Part shown: piece after piece, positions 19,480 to 27,060 of the stretch
Numbering within the stretch: the stretch's first letter is position 1
Layout: every line of letters starts with the position of its first letter
Assembly (NCBI RefSeq): GCF_016862995.1
Contig: NZ_BOOA01000052.1
Coordinates: 1 to 63,719, forward strand
DNA length: 63,719 nt
Origin: Acrocarpospora phusangensis
GTDB lineage: Bacteria > Actinomycetota > Actinomycetes > Streptosporangiales > Streptosporangiaceae
Direction: 5' to 3'
The notes under the pieces: generated by a model
What the model saw: the letters and a program-made list of their open reading frames with translations, nothing else
Databases searched by the model: none
Told to the model about the DNA's origin: nothing
Made by a program: the position numbers and the translations under genes

Positions 19480-20723
19480 GCGGCGTCACCACAGAGGTCG
19501 GCGAGGACCGCGGCGAGGGCGGTGACCCCGGCCGCGCAGTCCGCCGGTTCGGCGAACTCCGCGGGCGAGTGCGAGACGCCGGTGGGATTACGGACGAACA
19601 GCATGGCGCTGGGGACTCCGGCGGAGGCGAGGATGCCGGCGTCGTGGCCGGCTCCGGTGGGCAGGATCGGGGCGGCGTCTCCGGCGTCTCCGGCGTCGCC
19701 CGCGGCTCCCGCAGCTCCGGTGGGCAGGATCGGGGCGGCGTCTCCGGCGGCTCCCGCGGCTCCGGCGGCTCCGGCGATCGCGGCCAGGCGGTCGCGCAGG
19801 AGTGCCGGGAAGGCGACCTCGGGGGTCCACGACTCGCAGACCACCTCCTGGCCTTCGGAGAGGGCGGCGACCAGGTGGCGCACGGTCTGCTCGTCGGCGC
19901 CGCGGGCGTCCAGCCAGGCCGACACCAGGGACGGGATGGCGTTGGCGTTGTTCGGGGTGACCTGGACCTTGCCGAAGGTGGCCACCACGCCGAGGCGTTC
20001 GGCTTCCTGCCTGGCGGCCAGGACGGCTTGGGCATAACGCAGCATGGGGTCGTCGCGGTCGGCGAGGGCGGTGGTGCCGGCGTGGTCGGCGGTGCCGCGG
20101 AAGTCGAACCGCCAGCGGCCGTGCGGCCAGATCGCGGCGGCCACCCCGACCGGCTTGGTGAGCGCCCGGCCCTGCTCGATGTGGAGTTCCACGAAGACGC
20201 CGATCCGCTTGAGGGTCTCCTCGTCCTGGCCGAGGCCCGCGGGGTCCCGGCCGTTGGCGCGCAGGACCTCGGCGAGCGTACGCCCGTCGTCGCCGGTCAG
20301 CCCTCGTGCGCGTTCCGCTGGCAGGATTCCCGTCAGCAACCTCGACCCGACGCAGGGCACCCCGAACCTGGCGCCCTCCTCGTCGCTGAAACTGACGATC
20401 CCCAGCGGGCGGTCGGGCCTGAACCCTCGGCCTCTCAGCGCGTCCACGGCCTGGAACGCCGACACGACCCCCAGCGGCCCGTCGAAGGCGCCGCCCTCAC
20501 GCACCGAATCAAGATGACTCCCGGTGACCACGCCCGGCGCGCTGTCCGGATCCCCCCACCAGGCCCACAGATTCCCGTTGCGATCCTCGTGCCGATCCAG
20601 GCCGCGCGCGTCGGCCTCCTGCCGGAACCACTCCCGAAGCTCCAGCTCAGCCCCCGACCAGGCGTCCCGCCGATACCCCCCGGTCCGCCCGCTCCGGCCA
20701 ACTCCCGCTAGTACTTCAAGCAT
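19476..20723 (-). CDS. M20-family amidohydrolase (allantoate amidohydrolase / N-carbamoyl amino acid hydrolase type) in hut operon
   Basis: A 415-residue dinuclear metal hydrolase. Metal-site motifs are TGSHLDSVREGGAFDGPLG, SFSDEEGARFGVPCVGS, ELHIEQG and GAGHDAGILA with the final HSPAEF. Its place before hutF and hutI suggests it removes the formyl group from N-formyl-glutamate, although the family is named for allantoate; this substrate is inference. Just before the catalytic GAGHDAG block there is a 21-residue in-frame duplication (DAAPILPTG twice). I use ATG 20723; a TTG at 20753 is also in frame, but the operator palindrome 13 nt upstream of 20723 argues for the shorter form. Confidence 0.87.
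   Translation of the reverse strand: MLEVLAGVGRSGRTGGYRRDAWSGAELELREWFRQEADARGLDRHEDRNGNLWAWWGDPDSAPGVVTGSHLDSVREGGAFDGPLGVVSAFQAVDALRGRGFRPDRPLGIVSFSDEEGARFGVPCVGSRLLTGILPAERARGLTGDDGRTLAEVLRANGRDPAGLGQDEETLKRIGVFVELHIEQGRALTKPVGVAAAIWPHGRWRFDFRGTADHAGTTALADRDDPMLRYAQAVLAARQEAERLGVVATFGKVQVTPNNANAIPSLVSAWLDARGADEQTVRHLVAALSEGQEVVCESWTPEVAFPALLRDRLAAIAGAAGAAGAAGDAAPILPTGAAGAAGDAGDAGDAAPILPTGAGHDAGILASAGVPSAMLFVRNPTGVSHSPAEFAEPADCAAGVTALAAVLADLCGDAA
19651..19776 (-). repeat. 63-bp tandem duplication inside the M20 hydrolase gene
   Basis: The segment starting GCTCCGGTGGGCAGGATCGG at 19651 recurs at 19714, a shift of exactly 63 bp, and the copies are nearly identical for the first 30 bp. Surrounding Gly-Asp-Ala triplets extend the low complexity. 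Frame is kept. Confidence 0.85.
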
Positions 20724-20736
20724 CCTCCCAGCGTAC

Positions 20737-20752
20737 TGAATGACTCCATTCA
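20737..20752. promoter_or_regulatory. Predicted hut operator, M20-hutF-hutI promoter
   Basis: TGAATG-ACTC-CATTCA, a perfect 6-bp inverted repeat with a 4-bp spacer, ends 13 nt upstream of the M20 start codon. The same arms and spacing occur upstream of hutU (26825-26840). This position overlaps or follows the transcript start, as expected for a repressor. Confidence 0.75.
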
Positions 20753-20815
20753 ACGTGTAGGACCGGGCTTAGCCGAACATACGACTAATGGCACGGCGCT
20801 TGCCAACGGAGGGCT

Positions 20816-21070
20816 GAGCGTCAGCCCGAAGCCGGACGGACCCGAGCGTCAGCCCGAAGCCGGACGGACCCGAGCGTCAGCCCGAAAAGGGTGGGTGGGT
20901 GGGAGAACCACCGCAGGCGATGCCGGGCGTGCCAGCGAACGCCCGAAGAGGAAGTACCAGCCCGACAAAGGGCGGATAGATGGGAGAACCACCGCGGGCT
21001 ATGCCAGGCATGCCGGCGAGCGCCGGAAGAGGGGCAGAGCGCCAGCTCAACAAAGGGTGGGTGGGTGGGG
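20816..21070. repeat. Two families of intergenic tandem repeats
   Basis: The 359-nt gap 20754-21112 has no supported gene. It holds a 28-bp unit (starting GAGCGTCAGCCCGAAGCCGG) repeated exactly twice plus half a copy at 20816-20885. A degenerate unit of 81-85 bp then follows, with landmark GGGAGAACCACCGC, in about 2.2 copies to 21070. The repeats follow the SDR gene stop on the minus strand. Confidence 0.8.
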
Positions 21071-21112
21071 AAATCCCGGCAAACAAGGATGCCGGGATTC
21101 TCCAGGGCAGGG

Positions 21113-21802
21113 TCAGTTCACCGGGCCGGCCGAGGGGCGGACGGTTATTTCGGTGATGTGAGCGTCGGCGGAAGCCGTGACGGCGGCTAGGACGGCCCGG
21201 GCTACGGAGTCGGGTTTCAGGTAGCGGTCGGGGTCGTAGGCGCCACCTTCTTCTTCGCGTACCTGGCGTTGCATGTCGGTGGCGATACGGCCGGGGTAGA
21301 CACTCGTGACGCGTACGCCATGGGGCTCTTCCTCCTGGCGGAGCACGTCGGCGAAGGCCCGGAGGGCGAACTTGCTGGCGGCGTAGGAGGCCCAGCCCGG
21401 ATGGGCGCGCAGGCCGGCACCCGAGTTGATGAGGACGACGTGGCCTTTGGCGGCGCGGAGTTCGGGCAGCAGCAGCCGCGTGAGTTCGGCGACCGCGACG
21501 ACGTTGAGTTCGTAGGTCCTGCGCCACACCTCGGCGGGCGTGTCCTCGATGCTCCCGACGCGCACCATGCCCGCACTGTGCACCAGAAGATCCACCCGCC
21601 CCACTCCGGCGACATCGAAGGGGCTGAGCTCCGCGAGATCAACCGGAAGCGCCCGCGCGCCGAGCTCGGAGCAGATCGCGTCGAGGGCCGCACCGCCGCG
21701 CCCGCCGAGGACGAGGTCGTAATCCGGCGCCAAAGCGCGGGCGATGGCGGCCCCGAGACCGCGGGACGCCCCGGTGACCAGGGCGGTTGGACGTTCGCTC
21801 AT
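21113..21802 (-). CDS. Short-chain dehydrogenase/reductase
   Basis: A 229-residue classical SDR oxidoreductase. The NAD(P)-binding motif TGASRGLGAAIARAL is at residues 10-24, HSAGM stands for the NAG motif, and the active-site set is SGAGLRAHPGWASYAASKFALRAF with YxxxK. The substrate is unknown. It is divergent from the PadR regulator at 21858, with only 55 nt between the starts, and a palindrome there may control both. It lies inside the split hut region but has no obvious role in histidine degradation. Confidence 0.9.
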   Translation of the reverse strand: MSERPTALVTGASRGLGAAIARALAPDYDLVLGGRGGAALDAICSELGARALPVDLAELSPFDVAGVGRVDLLVHSAGMVRVGSIEDTPAEVWRRTYELNVVAVAELTRLLLPELRAAKGHVVLINSGAGLRAHPGWASYAASKFALRAFADVLRQEEEPHGVRVTSVYPGRIATDMQRQVREEEGGAYDPDRYLKPDSVARAVLAAVTASADAHITEITVRPSAGPVN

Positions 21803-21820
21803 GGCATTCAGTCTAAGCCG

Positions 21821-21857
21821 TTGAGTTGATCATACAAATTTGTATATAAATTTGAGC
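21821..21857 (+). promoter_or_regulatory. padR promoter with perfect 14-bp palindrome, leaderless start
   Basis: A -35 like TTGAGT (21821) and a -10 TATAAA (21845-21850) are separated by 18 bp, with the ATG at 21858 only 7 nt past the -10. ATACAAATTTGTAT (21832-21845) is a perfect palindrome filling the spacer. The DNA is strikingly AT-rich for this genome. It sits between two divergent genes. Confidence 0.7.
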
Positions 21858-22388
21858 ATGTCCTCGACGCGCATCCTGATCCTCGGCACCCTCCTCGACG
21901 GCCCCCTCCACGGCTACGAGGTCCGCCGCCGCCTCGAACTCTGGGGCGCGAGCACGTGGGCCAACGTGGCCTTCGGCTCGATCTACCACGGCCTGGCCAA
22001 GATGGCGGACGAGGGCCTGCTGACCGTGGCCGAGCAGGGCAGGGGCGGCAAGACCGTCTACGAACTGACCGACGACGGACGGATGGAGTTCCAGCGCCAG
22101 CTGGTCGCCTACTGGTGGGAGATCCATCCCATCGTGGACCCCTTCCAGGTCGCGCTCACCTTCATGAACCGCCTCGCCCCCGCCGATCTGGTGGCCGCCA
22201 TGAAGGCCAGAGACGAGCAGCTGACGGCGGCGATCTCGATGACCGAACGGGCGCTCGGCGGCAAGCAGGCGTTCGGCGCTCCCCGGCACGTGGACGAGTG
22301 CCTGCGCCTCAACGCGGCTCAGCTCACCGCCCAGCTCACCTGGCTGCGCGAGGCCGTCGGCCGGGTGCGGAACGGCGAGCTGCCCTGA
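21858..22388 (+). CDS. PadR-family transcriptional regulator
   Basis: A 176-residue winged-helix repressor. The N-terminal PadR domain reads RILILGTLLDGPLHGYEVRRRLELW and FGSIYHGLAKMADEGLLTVAEQG, followed by a helical C-terminal dimerisation domain, so it is of the larger PadR/Vir subclass. The ATG at 21858 fits a leaderless mRNA; TTG 21840 upstream is in frame but inside the promoter. It is followed by an ABC exporter pair on the same strand, the typical target of such multidrug-responsive regulators. Confidence 0.93.
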   Translation: MSSTRILILGTLLDGPLHGYEVRRRLELWGASTWANVAFGSIYHGLAKMADEGLLTVAEQGRGGKTVYELTDDGRMEFQRQLVAYWWEIHPIVDPFQVALTFMNRLAPADLVAAMKARDEQLTAAISMTERALGGKQAFGAPRHVDECLRLNAAQLTAQLTWLREAVGRVRNGELP

Positions 22389-22530
22389 CCCGGAAACCGA
22401 CCCCGGAAACCGACCCCGGAAACTGTCGGTGGCACCGGGCAGACTGGGCGCGCTCAGCTGTCGGGAAAACCGCTTGACCCTCGCGCCGGGTCACCCTCCA
22501 TGCTGACTATCCCCTGAATCCGGAGAAATC

Positions 22531-23490
22531 ATGATCATCGAAGCGCATGATCTGCGTAAGACCTTCATCGCCAAACGTGGCCGCGGCAAGACCGAGGAGG
22601 TCCAGGCCGTCCAGGGCATCGACCTGAGCGTCGAGGCCGGTGAGATCTTCGCGGCGCTCGGCCCCAACGGCGCCGGGAAGACCACGACCGTCCGCATGCT
22701 GGCCACTTTCACCGCCCCCACCTCCGGCACGGCCAGGGTGGCCGGGTTCGACGTGGTGAAGGACGCCGCCAAGGTGCGCGAGAACATCGGCTACGTCAGC
22801 CAGGCGGGCGGCGTGGACGACAACTCCCCGGGCCTGGACAGCCTCATGCTGGCGGCCAGGCTCAGCGGCATGTCCCGTAAACAGGCCAGGACGCGCGCCG
22901 ACGAGCTGCTTGAGGCCTTCAGCCTGACCGAGATCGCCAACCGCCCGGCCAAGACCCTGTCCGGCGGGCAGAAGCGCCGGTTCGCGCTGGCCATCGGCCT
23001 GGTGACCAAGCCTCCGCTGGTCTTCCTGGACGAGCCCACCACCGGTCTGGACCCGCAGAACCGGGCCAACCTGTGGGACGAGGTGCGCGACCTGCGCGCC
23101 CAGGGCACCAGCGTCCTGCTGACCACCCACTACCTGGACGAGGCGGACGCGCTCTGCGACCGGCTGGTCATCATCGACCACGGCAAGATCGTCGCCGAGG
23201 GCACGCCCACCGAGCTCAAGAAGGAAGTGGCGGGCGACGTCGTCACGCTGAAGCTCAAGGGCGTCGCCGAGGCGAAGGAACTGCTGGCCGCGCAGGACTA
23301 CATCAAGGAGGTCCGCGCGGAGGAGGACACGCTGCGCGCCTACCTGGACGACGGGGAGCACGGGCTGCCGCACCTGCTGCGGGCCCTGGAGGAGCGCAAC
23401 CTCACCCTGGACTCGATCTCGCTGGATCGGGCCACGCTCGACGACGTCTTCCTCCGCCACACCGGCCGCTCGCTGCGCGACGCCGCCTGA
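22531..23490 (+). CDS. ABC transporter ATP-binding protein, DrrA-type drug exporter
   Basis: A 319-residue ATPase of the daunorubicin-resistance DrrA family that powers export with the permease encoded next. Walker A is GPNGAGKTTTVRML near residue 47, the signature is LSGGQKRRFALAIGL, Walker B is LVFLDEPTTGLDP, with the H-loop LTTHYLDEADALCDR. The C-terminal DUF4162-like region is present. The start ATG follows GGAG by about 8 nt. The 142-nt gap from padR holds short direct repeats (CCCCGGAAACCGA) but no gene. Confidence 0.95.
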   Translation: MIIEAHDLRKTFIAKRGRGKTEEVQAVQGIDLSVEAGEIFAALGPNGAGKTTTVRMLATFTAPTSGTARVAGFDVVKDAAKVRENIGYVSQAGGVDDNSPGLDSLMLAARLSGMSRKQARTRADELLEAFSLTEIANRPAKTLSGGQKRRFALAIGLVTKPPLVFLDEPTTGLDPQNRANLWDEVRDLRAQGTSVLLTTHYLDEADALCDRLVIIDHGKIVAEGTPTELKKEVAGDVVTLKLKGVAEAKELLAAQDYIKEVRAEEDTLRAYLDDGEHGLPHLLRALEERNLTLDSISLDRATLDDVFLRHTGRSLRDAA

Positions 23491-23517
23491 CCCCCACATC
23501 TCCTAAGGATTCCCCCC

Positions 23518-24267
23518 ATGCTTCGCCATACCGCGCTCTTCCTGGGCTACGAGCTCAGGTTCCTGCTCCGCAATCCGATCTGGCCGGTGTTCGGCATCCT
23601 GCAGCCGGTCATGTACCTGATCTTCTTCGCGCCGCTGCTGGGCAGCACCACCCCGAGCGGGTCGATGCCCGAGGTGCTGGCCATGTTCACGCCCGGCTCG
23701 ATGATGATGATCGCCCTGTTCGGCTCGCTGTTCGCCGGGTTCGGGCTGATCAACGAGACCCGCAACGGCGTGCTGGAGCGGCTGGCGGTCAGCCCCGCCT
23801 GGCCGCCGGCCATCATCCTCGGCCGGGTGGCCAAGGACATGCTGGTCCTGGTGCTCCAGGCGATCCTGGTGATGGGCGTGGCCGTGCTGATGGGCCTGCG
23901 GATCGGGCTGGTCTCCTTCCTGATCATGCTCGCCCTGATGGCCATGACCGGCCTGTTCGCCGCCAGCCTCTCCTACGGCCTGGCCCTGGCCCTGCGGGAC
24001 GAGAACGGCATGTCGCAGATCGTGCAGTTCTTCGCCATGCCGCTGACCCTGATCGCCGGCCTGTTCCTGCCGGTCTCCCTCGGCCCCGAATGGCTCCAGA
24101 CGGCGGCCAAGTTCAACCCGCTCTACTACGGCGTCGAGGCCGGCCGGGCGCTCTTCCGCGACGACCTCTCCGACAGCACCATCCCCACCGCGTTCGGCCT
24201 GCTCGCCGTCCTCGCGGTGATCACCCTGGTCTGGTCGATGCGGTCGCTCCGCAAGATGGCGGGTTGA
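23518..24267 (+). CDS. ABC-2 type permease, DrrB type
   Basis: A 249-residue membrane protein with six predicted segments (such as PVFGILQPVMYLIFFAPLL, MMIALFGSLFAGFGLI and LAVLAVITLVWSM). The ABC-2 signature region FFAMPLTLIAGLFLPVSLGPEWLQTAAKFNPLYYGVEAGR is near residues 180-212. It forms the exporter channel with the ATPase 27 nt upstream. Its stop is 1 nt from the convergent RpiR gene. Confidence 0.94.
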   Translation: MLRHTALFLGYELRFLLRNPIWPVFGILQPVMYLIFFAPLLGSTTPSGSMPEVLAMFTPGSMMMIALFGSLFAGFGLINETRNGVLERLAVSPAWPPAIILGRVAKDMLVLVLQAILVMGVAVLMGLRIGLVSFLIMLALMAMTGLFAASLSYGLALALRDENGMSQIVQFFAMPLTLIAGLFLPVSLGPEWLQTAAKFNPLYYGVEAGRALFRDDLSDSTIPTAFGLLAVLAVITLVWSMRSLRKMAG

Positions 24268-24268
24268 T

Positions 24269-25138
24269 CTAGAGGACGGACGGATCCTCCCGAACCGGCG
24301 GGTCCACGAAGACCCCGCGCTGTTCGGTCATCCGCTCGTACTCCTCCAGGCGCGCCTGGGTTCGCAGCGGCGCCGCGTCGGCCATGGCCTCCACCAGCAG
24401 CATGGCCAGGGCCAGCGGCGCCGCGTGCGAATCGAAGACCAGCCGCTCCCCCACGGGCGCGTCCAGCACCACGTCCGCGGGGAACGGCACCACGCTCCTG
24501 TCGGTGATCACCGCCACCCGCAGCCCCAGCTCCTTGGCCGACTCCAGCGCCTCCACGGCCTCCGCCGGGTACCTGGGCAGCACCACGGCCAGCACCCAGG
24601 CCGCGCCCGCCCGGCGCGCGCTGTGCAGGCCGTCGGCCAGTTCCGAACCGCCGTGGGTGAGCAGCCGCACGTCCGGATGGATCCGCCGCGCGTAGTACGC
24701 GAAGGTCGTGGCCAGGCCACTGGACACCCGTACGCCGACGACGAGCAGGGGCTCCGAGGCCGCCAGGGCGACTCCCAGCTCCGCGATCAGCGCCAGGAAC
24801 TCGCCGCGGTCGCGCAGGGCGGCGAGGTTGCGGATCTCCGCGTCCAGGGCGTTCCGCAGCAGCGCCCGCTCACCCGGGATGTCCGGTTTCCCGTCGCCGC
24901 CCACGCCGAGCACCAGGGGCCGCAGCGCCTGCCGCAGCTCCGGATAGCCGGCGAACCCCAGCGCCGCCGCGAAGCGGGTGACCGACGGCTGGCTCACGCC
25001 CGCCCGCTCGGCCAGCTCGACGCTGGACAGGAAGATCGCCTCGGACAGGTGCTCGCCCAGGTAGTGGGCGATCCGGCGCTGCACCGGGGAGAGCCGCCTG
25101 CCCGCCAGGAGCTCATCGATCCCGTCGCCCACAGCCAC
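24269..25138 (-). CDS. MurR/RpiR-family regulator, predicted hut repressor
   Basis: A 289-residue RpiR-type regulator. An N-terminal HTH (LSSVELAERAGVSQPSVTRFAAALGFAGYPELRQAL, residues about 37-72) is followed by a SIS domain (LLVVGVRVSSGLATTFAYYARRIHPDVRLL to FDSHAAPLALAMLLVEAM) that in this family senses a pathway intermediate. It starts 27 nt downstream of hutU and is therefore probably co-transcribed with it. That makes it the best candidate to bind the TGAATG-N4-CATTCA sites before hutU and before the M20-hutF-hutI operon; this is inference. The effector could be urocanate or a later intermediate. Confidence 0.92.
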   Translation of the reverse strand: MAVGDGIDELLAGRRLSPVQRRIAHYLGEHLSEAIFLSSVELAERAGVSQPSVTRFAAALGFAGYPELRQALRPLVLGVGGDGKPDIPGERALLRNALDAEIRNLAALRDRGEFLALIAELGVALAASEPLLVVGVRVSSGLATTFAYYARRIHPDVRLLTHGGSELADGLHSARRAGAAWVLAVVLPRYPAEAVEALESAKELGLRVAVITDRSVVPFPADVVLDAPVGERLVFDSHAAPLALAMLLVEAMADAAPLRTQARLEEYERMTEQRGVFVDPPVREDPSVL

Positions 25139-25165
25139 CTCACAAATCCACGCGAACCCGGCGGA

Positions 25166-26812
25166 TCAACTCTCCCGCATCGGGACGCGTACGCCACGGG
25201 CGTCGGCGACTTCGGTGGCCTCGTCGTAGCCGGCGTCCACGTGGCGGATCACGCCCATGCCCGGGTCGTTGGTGAGCACCCGGTTGAGCTTCTCGGCGGC
25301 GAGGGCGGTGCCGTCCGCCACGGAGACCTGGCCGGCGTGGATGGAGCGGCCGATGCCGACGCCGCCGCCGTGGTGGATGGAGACCCAGGAGGCGCCGGAG
25401 GCGACGTTGACCATGGCGTTGAGCAGCGGCCAGTCGGCGATGGCGTCGGAGCCGTCGGCCATGGCCTCGGTCTCGCGGTAGGGGGAGGCGACGCTGCCGC
25501 AGTCCAGGTGGTCGCGGCCGATGACCACGGGCGCGCTCAGGGTGCCGTCGGCGACCATGGCGTTGAAGCGTTCGCCGGCGCGGTCGCGCTCGCCGTACCC
25601 GAGCCAGCAGATGCGGGCGGGCAGGCCCTGGAAGTGCACACGCTCGCCGGCCATCCGGATCCAGCGGGCCAGCTGCTCGTTCTCGGGGAACAGGTCCAGG
25701 ATGGCCTGGTCGGTGGCGTGGATGTCGCGCGGGTCGCCGCTGAGGGCCGCCCACCGGAACGGACCCTTGCCCTCGCAGAACAGCGGGCGGATGTAGGCGG
25801 GCACGAAGCCGGGGAAGGCGAACGCGCGGGCGTACCCGGCCAGCTGGGCCTCGCCGCGGATGGAGTTGCCGTAGTCGAAGACCTCGGCGCCCGCGTCCTG
25901 GAAGCCGACCATGGCCTCCACGTGCCTGGCCATGGACTCCCTGGCCCGGGTGGTGAACCCGGCCGGGTCCTTCTCCCTGGCCTCCGCCATGTCCTCGAAC
26001 GCCACCCCGACCGGCAGGTACATGAGCGGGTCGTGCGCCGAGGTCTGGTCGGTGACCACGTCGATCTCCGCGCCCCGGCGCAGCAACTCCGGCAGGGCCT
26101 CGGCCGCGTTGGCCTCCACCCCGATGCTGAGCGGGCGGCGCGCGTCCCGAGCCTCGTAGGCCAGGCGCAGCGCCTCGTCCAGGTCGGCGGCGCGGACGTC
26201 CAGGTACCGGTGCTCGATCCGGCGCTCGATGCTGCGCGGGTCGCAGTCCACGCAGATGGCCACGCCGCCGTTCATGGTGACCGCGAGCGGCTGCGCCCCG
26301 CCCATGCCGCCGAGCCCGGCGGTGAGCGTGATCGTGCCGGCCAGCGAGCCGCCGAACCGCTTGGCGGCCACGGCCGCGAAGGTCTCGTACGTGCCCTGCA
26401 GGATGCCCTGGGTCCCGATGTAGATCCAGGAACCCGCCGTCATCTGGCCGTACATGGTGAGGCCGGCCGCCTCGAGCCGCCGGAACTCCTCCCAGTTCGC
26501 CCAGTCGGGCACCAGGTTGGAGTTGGCGATCAGCACCCGGGGCGCCCACTCGTGCGTGCGCATCACCCCGACCGGGCGGCCGGACTGCACCAGCAGGGTC
26601 TCGTCCCCGGCCAGCGTGGTCAGGGTACGGATGATCGCCTGGAAGGACGGCCAGTCCCGGGCGGCCTTGCCCGAGCCGCCGTACACGACGAGCTGTTCCG
26701 GATGTTCGGCGACCTCGGGGTCGAGGTTGTTCTGAAGCATCCGGAGGGCGGCCTCCTGCGGCCAGTCTCGCGCGGTGAGTGCGGTGCCGCGCGGCGCCCG
26801 AACGGTAGGCAT
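25166..26812 (-). CDS. hutU: Urocanate hydratase
   Basis: A 548-residue urocanase that hydrates urocanate to imidazolonepropionate using tightly bound NAD. Visible family blocks are [63 protein letters not shown] and [16 protein letters not shown] with the conserved catalytic-region Cys. ATG 26812 has AGGAGG 7 nt upstream; the open frame extends 59 codons further but through the operator. No hutH (histidine ammonia-lyase) is in the window. It is the first gene of a hutU-rpiR unit. Confidence 0.96.
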   Translation of the reverse strand: MPTVRAPRGTALTARDWPQEAALRMLQNNLDPEVAEHPEQLVVYGGSGKAARDWPSFQAIIRTLTTLAGDETLLVQSGRPVGVMRTHEWAPRVLIANSNLVPDWANWEEFRRLEAAGLTMYGQMTAGSWIYIGTQGILQGTYETFAAVAAKRFGGSLAGTITLTAGLGGMGGAQPLAVTMNGGVAICVDCDPRSIERRIEHRYLDVRAADLDEALRLAYEARDARRPLSIGVEANAAEALPELLRRGAEIDVVTDQTSAHDPLMYLPVGVAFEDMAEAREKDPAGFTTRARESMARHVEAMVGFQDAGAEVFDYGNSIRGEAQLAGYARAFAFPGFVPAYIRPLFCEGKGPFRWAALSGDPRDIHATDQAILDLFPENEQLARWIRMAGERVHFQGLPARICWLGYGERDRAGERFNAMVADGTLSAPVVIGRDHLDCGSVASPYRETEAMADGSDAIADWPLLNAMVNVASGASWVSIHHGGGVGIGRSIHAGQVSVADGTALAAEKLNRVLTNDPGMGVIRHVDAGYDEATEVADARGVRVPMRES

Positions 26813-26824
26813 GTGCCGTCCTCC

Positions 26825-26860
26825 TGAATGAAAGCATTCACATCGGTCACCCGAAGGATA
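26825..26860 (-). promoter_or_regulatory. hutU promoter and predicted hut operator
   Basis: TGAATG-AAAG-CATTCA (26825-26840) abuts the ribosome site, 12 nt upstream of the hutU ATG. A plausible -10 (TATCCT, 26855-26860) lies just upstream, so a repressor bound here would block early elongation or initiation. Confidence 0.75.
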
Positions 26861-26878
26861 CGGCGCGGAAGGCGCATA

Positions 26879-26912
26879 GGGCACCCCGGTGTCCTGTGGT
26901 CCCGGGGTGCCC
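26879..26912 (-). terminator. Hairpin between ABC exporter and hutU
   Basis: An 11-bp perfect stem (GGGCACCCCGG, 26879-26889, with 26902-26912) and a 12-nt loop lie between the end of the ABC exporter gene and the hutU promoter. There is no U tract. It likely ends the exporter transcript. Confidence 0.6.
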
Positions 26913-27060
26913 CCACGCACTGTCCCGGGCGCGCACCGCACGTACGCGTGATCCCCGGGAGCGGGCTTGGCGAAGGAGAGGCTCCGCACTCACGGAAGTG
27001 CCCCTCATTCCGGCGGCTGATCGTCAGCGCACGGCAAACGTTCGATCATTTGGGTGGCGG

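Noticed and set aside
20877-21527. Minus-strand open frame with repeated Pro-Gly-Ile-Ala peptides
   Set aside because: It overlaps the SDR gene in another frame and translates the intergenic tandem repeats; no start signal or family match.
25166-26989. Longer urocanase start 59 codons upstream
   Set aside because: The extension would translate the operator and hairpin and lacks family similarity; ATG 26812 has a perfect ribosome site.
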